Shown here in pieces: positions 51,789-62,097 of a stretch of DNA of 64,000 nt; positions within the stretch are counted from its first letter, which is position 1, and each line of letters starts with the position of its first letter. Source of the DNA: Pyxidicoccus trucidator (lineage in GTDB: Bacteria; Myxococcota; Myxococcia; Myxococcales; Myxococcaceae); NCBI RefSeq assembly GCF_010894435.1, contig NZ_JAAIXZ010000009.1, positions 62,001 to 126,000 on the forward strand, in the 5' to 3' direction. The notes under the pieces are model-generated. The model worked only from the letters and a program-made list of their open reading frames with translations. It was not told where the DNA came from and made no database searches. A program made the translations under genes and the position numbers.

Positions 51789-54356
51789 TCATGACGCCGA
51801 CCGCCGCTCCAGCACCTGCCGGCTGAAGCGCCCGAAGTCGTCGTCGATGCCCCGGAGCTGGCCCTCCAGCCGGCGCGCGCTCTCGCCCAGGTCTCCGGGC
51901 ATGGAACCCAGCAGGGACAGCACGCCCCGCAGGCGCACCAGCTCCCCTTCCTTCAGCGCCAGCAGCGGGAAGCGGCTGCGCACCAGCCGGTCCACCGTGC
52001 GCTCCGCCTCCGCCCGCTCCGAGATGGAGTCCGGCGCCGGCAGGGACGTGAGCAGCTGCGTCAGCCAGCTGCGCAGGTACTTCACCCGCGAGTGGAGGAA
52101 GGCCAGCTCCGCCTGCGCCACCGCCGAGCGGACGTTCTCCGACAGGAAGCCCGGCCCGGAGCCGTTGCGTGCGACGGAGAGCTGTCCGTCCAGCCCGAGC
52201 AGCGCGGCCAGCTCGCCATCCGGCGCCCGGGCGGAGAACTCGCCACGGTAGAAGACGTACGCGTCGCCATTGATGACGGCGGTGGCCTGGAGCGGAGGGC
52301 TGGCCACCTCACGCGTGAGGAGTCGGGCGTGCTCCTTCAGCCGGGCCTCGAGGATGTCGCGGCACTCGCCCATGACTCCCTCCACGGACAGGCCCTCACG
52401 CCGCAGGTTCTCCGCCACCGACTGCACCGCGCGGCCGTACTGCTCGATTCGCTCGAAGGGCGTGGTGCCCAGCACGTCGCGCGCGTAGGCCAGGCCCAGC
52501 GGCAGCAGCAGCTCCTGCTTGAGCCCCTGCTGCGACGGGTCCAGCACGGCCAGGGAGTGCTCCAGCTGCGTGAGGCGCCGCGAGTCGGCGGAGAGCGCAT
52601 CCAGCGGCTCCCTCCGGGCCCGCCCCGTGGAGCCCTGGAAGGCCAGCGTCGCGCGGCGCCGGAGGGCGGACACCACGCGCCGCCGCACGGCGACCTCGGC
52701 CACGCGCAGGCGCTCCAGCGCCGCCGGCGCGCCCTCGGACAGCTGTCCGGCCAGCTCCGTCGTCTGGGACAGCTCCTCCTCCAGGTTGTCGGCCAGCCCC
52801 ACCAGCCCTTCCAGCTTGAGCCCGTCCTCGAAGTCCACGCTCTCCGCGGACAGGGCAATCATCTCCAGCGCCCCCTCCAGGAAGCGCGCGGTGGCCTCGC
52901 ACAGCGGCGCGAAGTTGCCACGCAGCTCGGGGAGGGTGCGGCACAGCTCCAGGGCGTCCCGGAAGGACGTCAGGAGCGCCAGCCCGCCCCGGCCCTCGCC
53001 CTGCCCCGCCATGCCGCGCGCCAGCCGCTGCTCCAGCGCCGCCACCAGCGCCCTCGCCGCCACCAGCAGGGGCGCCCGGTTCTGCGCGTGGCGCGGCCCT
53101 GGCACCAGCTTGGCCAGCAGGCCCTTCGCGGTGGTGGAGACCAGGGCCGGCTGCCAGTTGCGCCCCAGCGCCTCGGCCGCCGTCACCTCTTCACTGGAGT
53201 TGAGCGCCGCGGCCTCGCGCTCCACCCCGCCGCCCAGCTCCTGCCGCACCTTGGCCAGGGCCTCGTCGAAGGCCCGCTGCTCCAGCCGGACGATTTCGAG
53301 CTGCGCCCGCTCGCGGGGGTCCACCACCGACTTGAGCAGCGCCTCCGTCTCCGCCGCGGGCGGGCCGCCCAGCAGGAAGAACCAGCGCAGCGAGTCCAGG
53401 TCCTCCACCGTCGCCTCCAGCGGCCGGTCCGGTCGCCGGTAGAGCTGATCTCTCACCACCGCCGCCTTCAGCGCCCACAGCGCCTTCACCGCCGAGCGCT
53501 GGGAGAAGTACTTCGTGGGCACGTAGTCCGGCAGCTTGGACACCTGCGCCGCCAGCGCCCGCTCCAGCGCGTCCGCCAGCAACTCCACGCCCTCCAGCAC
53601 GTCGCTGGGCACCTTCACTTTCGTCACCGCGTCCTGGAGCAGGTCCACCTGCTGGAGCGTGAGCTGGGCGCGCAAATCCGGCCGCGCCCCGGTGGAGTAA
53701 CGCTGGAGCATGGCCGCCCGGCTCTCCCGCCGGGCGAAGGACTTGGGCACGAAGCAGATGAAGCTCAGCCGGTCCGCGAAGGCCAGCAGCAGCTCCGGCG
53801 AGCGTGCCAGCACCTCGGAGAGGTACCGGTTGCTCGTCATGATGACGCACTCGGTGCGCCCCGCCGTCACCCGCTTGCCGTGCTTCAGCTCGCGCTCGTA
53901 CAGCACGTTGAGGATGGAGCGCAGCAGCATGTCCCGGCCGTCGAACACCTCGTCCAGGAAGGCATGCTCGGAGCCCAGCATGCCCTCGTCGGTGAGGTAC
54001 TCCGTGCGCCCCGTCTCCGTGAGCACCTTGAAGTCCACCGGGCCGATGAGGTCCGTCTGCACGGTGGACTCGGTGAACTGCTTGGAGAACAGCGACGGCA
54101 GGCCCGTGCGCTCGTCGATGATGCGCCCCAGCACCGCGCTGGCGATGGCGCTCTTCGCCGTGCCCGGAGGCCCCACCACCAGCACGTGCTCCCGGCCCAG
54201 CAGGGCCAGCTCCAGCTGGGTGAAGAGCGTCTCTCGCTCCAGGTAGGCGTCCCGGAGCTCGCCGAAGAAGTGCCGGAAGGCCCGGGCGGCCTGGAGGTAG
54301 GGGGGCTGCTGAGGAGCGTGCACGGACGACCCAGGGGTAGCGGGGATGGCACCCAT
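51789..54356 (-). CDS. MoxR/RavA-type AAA+ ATPase
   Basis: 855 residues. A MoxR AAA+ module (about 25-330): Walker A GPPGTAKS (62-69), AFLDEVFDG (Walker B), VIMTSNRYLSEV (sensor 1) and an arginine-finger region. The C-terminal 500 residues are helical with several coiled-coil segments and no second ATPase, as in RavA-type proteins. With the downstream VWA protein it forms a RavA-ViaA-like chaperone pair. ATG at 54356. Longer starts exist but add only low-complexity text. Confidence 0.82.
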   Translation of the reverse strand: MGAIPATPGSSVHAPQQPPYLQAARAFRHFFGELRDAYLERETLFTQLELALLGREHVLVVGPPGTAKSAIASAVLGRIIDERTGLPSLFSKQFTESTVQTDLIGPVDFKVLTETGRTEYLTDEGMLGSEHAFLDEVFDGRDMLLRSILNVLYERELKHGKRVTAGRTECVIMTSNRYLSEVLARSPELLLAFADRLSFICFVPKSFARRESRAAMLQRYSTGARPDLRAQLTLQQVDLLQDAVTKVKVPSDVLEGVELLADALERALAAQVSKLPDYVPTKYFSQRSAVKALWALKAAVVRDQLYRRPDRPLEATVEDLDSLRWFFLLGGPPAAETEALLKSVVDPRERAQLEIVRLEQRAFDEALAKVRQELGGGVEREAAALNSSEEVTAAEALGRNWQPALVSTTAKGLLAKLVPGPRHAQNRAPLLVAARALVAALEQRLARGMAGQGEGRGGLALLTSFRDALELCRTLPELRGNFAPLCEATARFLEGALEMIALSAESVDFEDGLKLEGLVGLADNLEEELSQTTELAGQLSEGAPAALERLRVAEVAVRRRVVSALRRRATLAFQGSTGRARREPLDALSADSRRLTQLEHSLAVLDPSQQGLKQELLLPLGLAYARDVLGTTPFERIEQYGRAVQSVAENLRREGLSVEGVMGECRDILEARLKEHARLLTREVASPPLQATAVINGDAYVFYRGEFSARAPDGELAALLGLDGQLSVARNGSGPGFLSENVRSAVAQAELAFLHSRVKYLRSWLTQLLTSLPAPDSISERAEAERTVDRLVRSRFPLLALKEGELVRLRGVLSLLGSMPGDLGESARRLEGQLRGIDDDFGRFSRQVLERRSAS

Positions 54357-54408
54357 GCTATCCGCCGCCGTCGCCTCAATAGAAGTGCGCCGACGCCCGC
54401 CGTGACGC

Positions 54409-55284
54409 TCAGTGCTCCCGCAGGGTGTCATGCAGGTGCGCATGCACGCTGCGCCAGATGCCGTGCTGCCGCTCAATCGGGTCCATGACCGCCATCCCCA
54501 CCGCGGTGGCGGGAGAGCTGCCCTGGAAGGCGGAGTACTGACGCACCCGGGTGCCCCCCTCTCCGTCGCCCTCGAAGACGAAGCGGTTCGTCCCCCGCAG
54601 CGGGTGGCCGTCCAGGGTGGTGATGTGCAGCGTGTTCGACTCCGGCTCCAGCCGGACGGTGATGGGTGCCCACACCGGCGGCATGCCCTTCTCCTCCAGG
54701 AACAGCTTCGCCCCGTCCGTCAGCGTGGCCACGGCGGGCCGCACCTGGATGCCCGCCGCCTCGAACACCGCCCCTGGGTTGCGCACGAAGTAGGCGTAGA
54801 CCGACTCCGGGGCGACGCCCGGGATGGCGCTGGTGTAGTCCGTCAGCGACGTGGGGGCGCCCTGGATGGGCGGGCTCGCGTCCAGCATCCGCAGGTGCTG
54901 GCGGGCGTACGCGTCCACGATGGCGCCGCCCCCCATCACCAGGCTGGCCGCCGCGGCGTTGGACTGCGCGGCCGTGAGCCCCGCCTGCTTCACCTGCTCG
55001 GCCAGGTTGCCCATGGGCTGCGGAGGAAAAGCGCCGCCGATGGCGAAGTCGAAGCGGTTGTCCGCCCCCGTCTTCGGGCCGGAGCGGGGCCCCGTCACCG
55101 GGGTGCCCTCCCGCGTCCCACCCTCGAAGCCCCGGTACACCTCCACGGAGATGGCCGGAGCGGAGGCCGGGGCACGGGAAGGCGCCGGCCGTGTCGAGGA
55201 CAGGGCGTGTGCGGCGTTGGCCCCCTCGGTGTCGACGAGGCCGGGGGTGGAGACAGGAGACGTCGGGGAAGGGATGCGGGACAT
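54409..55284 (-). CDS. Hypothetical protein
   Basis: 291 residues. A Ser/Pro/Ala-rich N-terminus (about 1-70) lacks a classical signal peptide. A folded middle (about 85-185) has AYARQHLRMLDASPPIQGAP. The C-terminal beta-rich domain has NTLHITTLDGHPLRGTNRFV, a GxRVRQYSAFQGSSP strand and a final ERQHGIWRSVHAHLH helix, reminiscent of a SRPBCC/polyketide-cyclase layout. That is a guess. It lies 53 bp upstream of the MoxR gene end-to-start and may precede that operon. Confidence 0.6.
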   Translation of the reverse strand: MSRIPSPTSPVSTPGLVDTEGANAAHALSSTRPAPSRAPASAPAISVEVYRGFEGGTREGTPVTGPRSGPKTGADNRFDFAIGGAFPPQPMGNLAEQVKQAGLTAAQSNAAAASLVMGGGAIVDAYARQHLRMLDASPPIQGAPTSLTDYTSAIPGVAPESVYAYFVRNPGAVFEAAGIQVRPAVATLTDGAKLFLEEKGMPPVWAPITVRLEPESNTLHITTLDGHPLRGTNRFVFEGDGEGGTRVRQYSAFQGSSPATAVGMAVMDPIERQHGIWRSVHAHLHDTLREH

Positions 55285-55322
55285 GCGGGCGCCCTTTCGC
55301 AGGCACGAGAAGCCCCGCCCGG

Positions 55323-55340
55323 TTGCAGCCCCTCCGCCAA
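55323..55340 (-). promoter_or_regulatory. Possible sigma-54-like promoter for the hypothetical gene
   Basis: The minus strand reads TTGGCGGAGGGGCTGCAA, with GG and GC ten bases apart, about 40 bases before the ATG at 55284. The -24 half matches TGGC only. The rest of the 335-bp gap to 55619 holds two AAGTCTG direct repeats (55502-55508 and 55528-55534) that could be operators for the peptide cassette. No clear sigma-70 promoter was seen. Confidence 0.25.
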
Positions 55341-55619
55341 CTCCCATCCCAGTCCCGTCAAACACTTGCAGCCCACGCCCATCCCACTTCTCGTACGGCC
55401 ATCCACGCTTCCGGATGGCCCCCTGCTCGCGGCAGGTCGGCACGCGAGGAAGCTTGTCGCTCGGTCCGAACGCGAACGCGCCCGGTGCATCCCCAAATGA
55501 AAAGTCTGAGACAAATGCCCATGCGACAAGTCTGGGGGCGTCCCGTTTGAAAGATGAGGCTCCCCGCCACTCTCCCTGCGGAACCTCACGTTCATCCAAG
55601 GGAGAATCACGAGAACGCC

Positions 55620-55733
55620 ATGCAGATTGATGCCCGCCTCGCGGCGCTGCGCGCCGAGCTGGACAACACCGTCCTCTTCACGAAGCAGCTCCTGATGGAG
55701 TGGAACCACGGCGGTCCGGGCGGCGGCAACTAG
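55620..55733 (+). CDS. Small 37-codon peptide gene, possible secreted or modified peptide precursor
   Basis: ATG at 55620, stop TAG at 55731. The peptide is 37 residues. The N-terminal 28 form an amphipathic helix (QIDARLAALRAELDNTVLFT, then KQLLMEW). The C-terminus is a flexible NHGGPGGGN tail. It has no cysteine, one Trp and no signal peptide. It lies alone just ahead (94 bp) of a repeat protein and a three-gene ABC-2 exporter in the same direction, which is why I consider it a real gene and a candidate exported peptide. GAGAA lies near the start; the ribosome site is modest. No modification enzyme is nearby. It could also be spurious. Confidence 0.45.
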   Translation: MQIDARLAALRAELDNTVLFTKQLLMEWNHGGPGGGN

Positions 55734-55827
55734 CAGCAGCCAGCGGTTCGTCACGCTCCGGGCGCCTGTCTGTATTTGGGCGCGCGCCCGGAGTGCAGCC
55801 CCCTGCTCTCTCTCCCTGGAGCACTCC

Positions 55828-57096
55828 GTGAGCCCTGGTATCAATCCCCACAGCCTGCCCGCCATCCACCTCGCCGGACTCCTCTCAGAACAGGCGTCTC
55901 GCGCGCATGGGAGCACCCCTGGGCCCTTTCTTCGGGCGCTCTCCCGGGTGAATGCGATTGGAAGAGACTTCAACTGCATCACCGCTGGCGATCCCAACTG
56001 GCTCACGGACCTCGGGCTGCGTCGCTCACCGGAGCCCCGCGAGTACTTCCACGCGCACGCGAGTGCGTTGCTTGATGAGCGCATGCCTCGCGACGTCCTT
56101 GGCTCGCTTGGCGGGGTCGACCACTGCCTCCATGCCCTGTCGGTGCGTCGCGGCGGGCCCGCGCTCTCGCCCTCCTTCGACTTCGGGCCGTTCGTGCGAG
56201 ACGCGGCCGCGAACGACGTGTCGGTACTTAGCCAGGTCTTGCACTGCTATGTGAATGTGCTGGGGAGCTGGGAGGACGCGGAGAGCCTGGTGCGCCCGCT
56301 GGTCCCCGTCGCTCGGGATTTGAAGTCGGGCGACATTCCCGCCTTCGTGCTCACGTGCGCCGCCAACGTCCTGGCAACCAGCGCGGACCCGGCCTGTCGT
56401 GAGCTCTACCAACTGGCCAGCGTACGCTGGCAGGATCCGCAACAGCGGCTGTTCACCCAGCTCCGCCTCGCGGCGGCGGAGCTCAAGCGGCTGCTGGACG
56501 CCGGGCGCACCGAGGCAGCGCTCGACGAGGCAGCCCGTCTGGCCGCGGCACTTCCTCACGCACCGGACGCCACGTTCTGCGGTGCGCTGGTGAAGAACCT
56601 CCGGGCGCTCGCGCGAGTGCGTGCGAAGCGGCTGGACGAAGCGGAGGTGCTCATCTGCGAGGCGTGGCGGGAGCTGGAGGCCAGCCCCGCCGCGAGCCTG
56701 ACCCTGGAGCCGCGCGTCGGCGACCGCTACCGCGTCCAGGTACTGGAGAACATGGCCCTGCTGGCGAGCATGAAGGAGGACTGGGCACGGGCGGTGGAGG
56801 TGTTCGAGCGGGCCGCTGCACTGGCGGGCCAGCACCATCCCGAGTCGCTCGATGAGGCACTCTCCCTCCTGGGCTTCGCGCTCATCCGCGCGGGGCAACC
56901 CTCGCGAGCCCTGGAGCTGCTGCTCCCCGCCGAGTCCCGTGTCGCCCAGCACGTCGCGCCGCTGCGACTGCGGCAGATCTGGAAGCTGATCGCCGTGGCG
57001 TTCGACGGCGCGGGTGACCGCGTGTCGGCAGGCACCTGGCTGGGCAGGCTCGAGCAGTCCGAGGCCGGGGAACGCCTGACGTTCGCGGGGGCCTGA
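55828..57096 (+). CDS. Helical-repeat (TPR-like) protein of the peptide-ABC cassette
   Basis: 422 residues. The N-terminal 120 residues have no motif I recognise (HSLPAIHLAGLLSE, then a GGVDHCLHALSVRR segment). From about residue 130 it is alpha-helical with TPR-like pairs: AGRTEAALDEAARLAAALPH, KRLDEAEVLICEAWRELEAS, DWARAVEVFERAAALAGQHH and RAGQPSRALELLLPAESRV. There is no signal peptide or membrane helix. GTG at 55828 has GGAG close upstream. Its stop overlaps the ATPase ATG by one base (TGATG), so it belongs to the exporter operon and may recognise the peptide. Confidence 0.65.
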   Translation: MSPGINPHSLPAIHLAGLLSEQASRAHGSTPGPFLRALSRVNAIGRDFNCITAGDPNWLTDLGLRRSPEPREYFHAHASALLDERMPRDVLGSLGGVDHCLHALSVRRGGPALSPSFDFGPFVRDAAANDVSVLSQVLHCYVNVLGSWEDAESLVRPLVPVARDLKSGDIPAFVLTCAANVLATSADPACRELYQLASVRWQDPQQRLFTQLRLAAAELKRLLDAGRTEAALDEAARLAAALPHAPDATFCGALVKNLRALARVRAKRLDEAEVLICEAWRELEASPAASLTLEPRVGDRYRVQVLENMALLASMKEDWARAVEVFERAAALAGQHHPESLDEALSLLGFALIRAGQPSRALELLLPAESRVAQHVAPLRLRQIWKLIAVAFDGAGDRVSAGTWLGRLEQSEAGERLTFAGA

Positions 57097-58091
57097 TGGA
57101 TGCCATCGAGGCGCTCTCGCTGCGCCGGACCTACCGCGTGCGGGAAGGCTTCCTGCGGCGGAGGGGCCGAGAGGTCGAGGCCGTCCGAGGGGTGAGCTTC
57201 TCGGTCCGCCCGGGAGAGCTGTTCGGGCTGCTCGGGCCCAACGGCGCGGGGAAGACCACCACCCTGAAGATGCTGGCCACGCTGCTGCTGCCCACCTCGG
57301 GAACAGCCCGTGTGCAGGGCTTCGATGTGGCGACGCAGACGCGGCAGGTCCGCGAGCGCATCGGGTTTGTCTTCGGCGGCGACCTGGGCTTCTACCTGCG
57401 GCTGTCCGCGCGGGACAACCTCCGCTACTTCGCCGAGCTGGCGGGCGTCCCCCCACGCGAGCAGTCCCGGCGCATCGCCCGGATGCTGGACGTCGTGGGG
57501 CTGAGCGGCCGTGAGCACGCGCGCGTCGAGACCTACTCCCGGGGCATGCGCCAGCGCCTGCACATTGCCCGGGGACTGCTGCATGACCCTCCGGTGGTGT
57601 TCCTCGACGAGCCCTCCATCGGCGTGGACCCTGTGGCGGCCCGGGAGCTGCGGGCGACCATCGCCGCGCTCAAGGCCGAGGGCAAGGCGGTGCTCCTGAC
57701 GACGCACTACATGCTGGAGGTGGATGCGCTGTGTGATCGGCTGGCCATCATCGCCCAGGGCGTGCTGGTCGCCGAGGGGACGCCGGATGCGCTGAAGTCG
57801 ACCCTCGCGGACCGCAAGGTGGTGGAGCTCGAGGTGGGAGGCGCGAGCCCCGCGGAGGTGGAGCGACTGCGGCACGTCCCGACTGTCACCGGCGTCTACG
57901 TGGAGGAGCGAGACGCACGGCAGACCCTGCACGTGCAGACCCGTGAGGGAGAGCAGCTCATCCCCGAGCTGTTGCGGGTCCTGTCCGGCACTCGGGTGGT
58001 GCGGGTGTCCTCGCGGGAGCCCACGCTCGAGGACGCCTACATCGCGCTGGTGACGAAGTCCGCGGTGCCTGCTCCAGGGGGCTCAGCATGA
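57096..58091 (+). CDS. ABC-2 exporter ATP-binding protein
   Basis: 331 residues. Walker A GPNGAGKTT, Q-loop FVFGGDL, signature YSRGMRQRLHIARGL, Walker B VVFLDEPSIGVD and switch TTHYM are all present. The C-terminal 100 residues form the regulatory domain typical of DrrA/NatA-type exporters (EVGGASPAEVERLRHVPTVT). It should drive the two following permeases. It overlaps both neighbours. Confidence 0.9.
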   Translation: MDAIEALSLRRTYRVREGFLRRRGREVEAVRGVSFSVRPGELFGLLGPNGAGKTTTLKMLATLLLPTSGTARVQGFDVATQTRQVRERIGFVFGGDLGFYLRLSARDNLRYFAELAGVPPREQSRRIARMLDVVGLSGREHARVETYSRGMRQRLHIARGLLHDPPVVFLDEPSIGVDPVAARELRATIAALKAEGKAVLLTTHYMLEVDALCDRLAIIAQGVLVAEGTPDALKSTLADRKVVELEVGGASPAEVERLRHVPTVTGVYVEERDARQTLHVQTREGEQLIPELLRVLSGTRVVRVSSREPTLEDAYIALVTKSAVPAPGGSA

Positions 58092-58876
58092 TGCGACCGG
58101 GAAGGCCGTGGCGCGCGGTCCGCTTGCTCGCGGTGGGCTGGTGGTTCCACCTGGGCATCCTCTCGCGCTCGGGCTTCTTCCTGCTGCGCGCCATCTTCGA
58201 GCCGCTCATCTTCGCCACGCTCGCCCTCCTCCTGTTCCGTACGGGAGGCCACAGGGGCTCGCTCCTCGATGCGGCCCTGGGGGCTGGGATGATGGGCGCC
58301 TGGGCCTCCGCGCTGACCTCCATGGGCATGCTGCACTGGCAGCGCGCCCAGGGGACGCTGGAGCTGCTCATGAGCGCGCCCGCGTCGCCAGTCCTCGTGG
58401 TGCTTCCCCTGACGCTCGCCCCCGCGACGCTCGGCGCGTACTCGCTGGCGGCGACGCTGCTGTGGGGGCGGCTCCTGTTCGGAGTCTCACTGGATTTCGC
58501 GCACCCCGGCCTCTTCTGCCTCGCGGCGGTGGTGACGCTGGGCAGCCTGGGAACGATGGGGCTCTCCCTCGCGGCGGTCTTCCTCCGCTACCGGCAGGCG
58601 TTCCTCGCCGAGCGGTTCCTCACCTATCCGCTGTGGCTGCTGTGCGGCCTGCTGGTGCCGGTGTCCCTGTTGCCGGCGTGGACCGCTCCGGTGTCCTGGC
58701 TGCTGGCCCCGACCTGGGGACTCCGCGCCCTGTCCGCCGCCGCCGCCGGCGGCCCCGTGCTCCCCGCCCTGGGAATGTGTCTGGGGTTGGGGCTGGCCTC
58801 CCTCGCCGTGGGCGCCGGGCTCTTGCGGCAGCTCGAACGCAAGGCCCGCGAGGCCGCCACCCTCTCCCTGTCATGA
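58088..58876 (+). CDS. ABC-2 exporter permease, first
   Basis: 262 residues with six membrane helices. ABC-2 features are LHWQRAQGTLELLMSAPASP (coupling helix and signature) and AFLAERFLTYPLWLLCGLLV. The first helix follows a basic RPGRPWRAVRLLAVGWW. Start overlaps the ATPase stop as ATGA. It pairs with the second permease as an exporter heterodimer. Confidence 0.85.
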   Translation: MMRPGRPWRAVRLLAVGWWFHLGILSRSGFFLLRAIFEPLIFATLALLLFRTGGHRGSLLDAALGAGMMGAWASALTSMGMLHWQRAQGTLELLMSAPASPVLVVLPLTLAPATLGAYSLAATLLWGRLLFGVSLDFAHPGLFCLAAVVTLGSLGTMGLSLAAVFLRYRQAFLAERFLTYPLWLLCGLLVPVSLLPAWTAPVSWLLAPTWGLRALSAAAAGGPVLPALGMCLGLGLASLAVGAGLLRQLERKAREAATLSLS

Positions 58877-59670
58877 TGAATCCCCGCTCCTGGTTTCGCC
58901 TCTTCTTCCTCGGGGGACTCCTCTCCTATCGGGCCTTCTTCGGGGTAGCGACGCCGTGGCTGTACCTGCCCACCTTGATGGCCGTCCCGCTGGTGCAGGT
59001 CCTCTTCTTCGCCTACCTGGGGCGCCACTCGGGTGTGGCGGATGACGCGTTCTTCGTGGTGGGCAGCGCGCTCCAGTCGTGCTCGGTGTCCAGCCTCGTC
59101 GGCATGACCGCCGCCGTGGCGGGTGAGCGACACCTGCGGACCCTGCCGCTGCTGCTCATCTCCCCCGCGCCGCGCCTCCCCATGTTCCTGGGCCGGGCGC
59201 TGCCGGTGACGCTGGACGGGTGCTTCGTGGCGCTCTTTGGCCTGCTCGCGGGGACGGTGCTCCTGGACTTCTCACCGCCATGGGGCTCGCTTCCCCTGTT
59301 GGCGCTCACGGTGCTCGTCGCGGTGGCCTCCTGCACCGGGCTGGGGTTGGTCCTGGGCGCGCTCGGCCTCTGGGTGCGGGACATGTATCTCTTCACCAAC
59401 CTGGCCGGGCCCGTGCTCCTGCTGCTGTGCGGCGCTGTCGTCCCGGTGGAGCTGCTACCCGAGGGACTCGGACACCTGAGCCGCCTGCTCCCGCTGACGA
59501 ACGGCATCGCCGCGGCGCGTGCGGTGGTGGCGGGCGCCGACCTGTCGCAGGTCTCCGGCGCGCTGCTTCGGGAGGCAGGCCTCGCCGCGGCCTTCTCGGG
59601 CCTGGGCTACCTCCTGTTCCGCACCTTCGAGCTCCGCGCCCGGCGGGACGCGACCCTGGAGGAGGTGTGA
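58873..59670 (+). CDS. ABC-2 exporter permease, second
   Basis: 265 residues, six helices, weakly similar to the first permease: VAGERHLRTLPLLLISPAPR is the coupling-helix region, followed by LWVRDMYLFTNLAGPVLLLL. Start overlaps the previous stop as ATGA. It is the last gene of the cassette and is followed by a hairpin terminator facing dnaK. Confidence 0.85.
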   Translation: MMNPRSWFRLFFLGGLLSYRAFFGVATPWLYLPTLMAVPLVQVLFFAYLGRHSGVADDAFFVVGSALQSCSVSSLVGMTAAVAGERHLRTLPLLLISPAPRLPMFLGRALPVTLDGCFVALFGLLAGTVLLDFSPPWGSLPLLALTVLVAVASCTGLGLVLGALGLWVRDMYLFTNLAGPVLLLLCGAVVPVELLPEGLGHLSRLLPLTNGIAAARAVVAGADLSQVSGALLREAGLAAAFSGLGYLLFRTFELRARRDATLEEV

Positions 59671-59709
59671 GGCACCTGAGGGGCCCTGCCACTGGGCCCG
59701 CAAAAGCAG

Positions 59710-59748
59710 GAGGGCCGGCCCCCCACCTTCGCGGGAGTACCGGCCCTC
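59710..59748. terminator. Hairpin between the exporter operon and dnaK
   Basis: GAGGGCCGG (59710-59718) and CCGGCCCTC (59740-59748) form a perfect 9-bp stem with a 21-base loop between convergent genes. The loop is large and no T-run follows, so confidence is moderate. Confidence 0.4.
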
Positions 59749-59788
59749 ATGACTCACTCAGCGGAAGCGGCTTGTTGCCGCCCCGGCA

Positions 59789-61699
<1,911 letters not shown>

Positions 61700-61755
61700 G
61701 GTTCGTATCCTCCGGAAAAGACTGCGTTTTTCTCAAAAGCTCCTGATGTACGCCC

Positions 61756-61783
61756 AACGTAACCACCCACCCCCTGCTGTCAA
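61756..61783 (-). promoter_or_regulatory. Sigma-70-like promoter for dnaK
   Basis: The minus strand has TTGACA (61783-61778) and, 16 bases later, TACGTT (61761-61756), 57 bases before the GTG start. The -35 is perfect and the -10 weak. No CIRCE-type (HrcA) inverted repeat is seen. Confidence 0.45.
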
Positions 61784-61872
61784 ACCGGGGAAGGCACTCG
61801 GGGCCCGTCTGGAGGAAGGTGTGACTTCCGGGTGCGTAGCGCAGTGCGCAGGCAGGCATGCGCCGCGTCACG

Positions 61873-61896
61873 CCCGTGCCACCAACACGGCACGGG
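61873..61896. promoter_or_regulatory. Inverted repeat in the dnaK-lipid kinase gap
   Basis: CCCGTGCC (61873-61880) and GGCACGGG (61889-61896) form a perfect 8-bp inverted repeat with an 8-base spacer in the 398-bp divergent gap. It could be an operator or a hairpin in the 5' region of either transcript. Two GTGCGTA/GTGCGTAA boxes flank it. Nothing coding is evident in the gap. Confidence 0.35.
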
Positions 61897-62001
61897 TGCG
61901 TAACGCGCTCTACACCGCTGTCACCCCGCGGTAGCAACCGGGCGGGCTCACGATCAGCAGCCAACGCTGCAACCCCTTGGAATCTCATGCCTGCCCGCCT
62001 G

Positions 62002-62037
62002 CTGACGCCCCGCGTCAGGGCTTGGCGAGAAAAGTGC
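62002..62037 (+). promoter_or_regulatory. Palindrome and sigma-54-like promoter for the lipid kinase gene
   Basis: CTGACGC-CCC-GCGTCAG (62002-62018) is a perfect 7-bp inverted repeat. It is followed at once by TTGGCGAGAAAAGTGCA, in which GG and GC lie exactly ten bases apart (62024-62025 and 62036-62037). The start codon is 61 bases further on. The -24 half matches TGGC only. Confidence 0.3.
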
Positions 62038-62097
62038 ACACTCCGGCCGGCGTCGCCATCGGGTCCCCCCAGCCCAAGCAACCCAGGAGCCTGCCGC

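Noticed and set aside
55620-55733. Classical double-glycine bacteriocin leader
   Set aside because: The GG lies four to eight residues from the C-terminus, leaving no core peptide, and the ATPase has no C39 peptidase domain.
61700-61900. CIRCE element controlling dnaK
   Set aside because: No TTAGCACTC-N9-GAGTGCTAA-like repeat is present. The nearby inverted repeat is unrelated.
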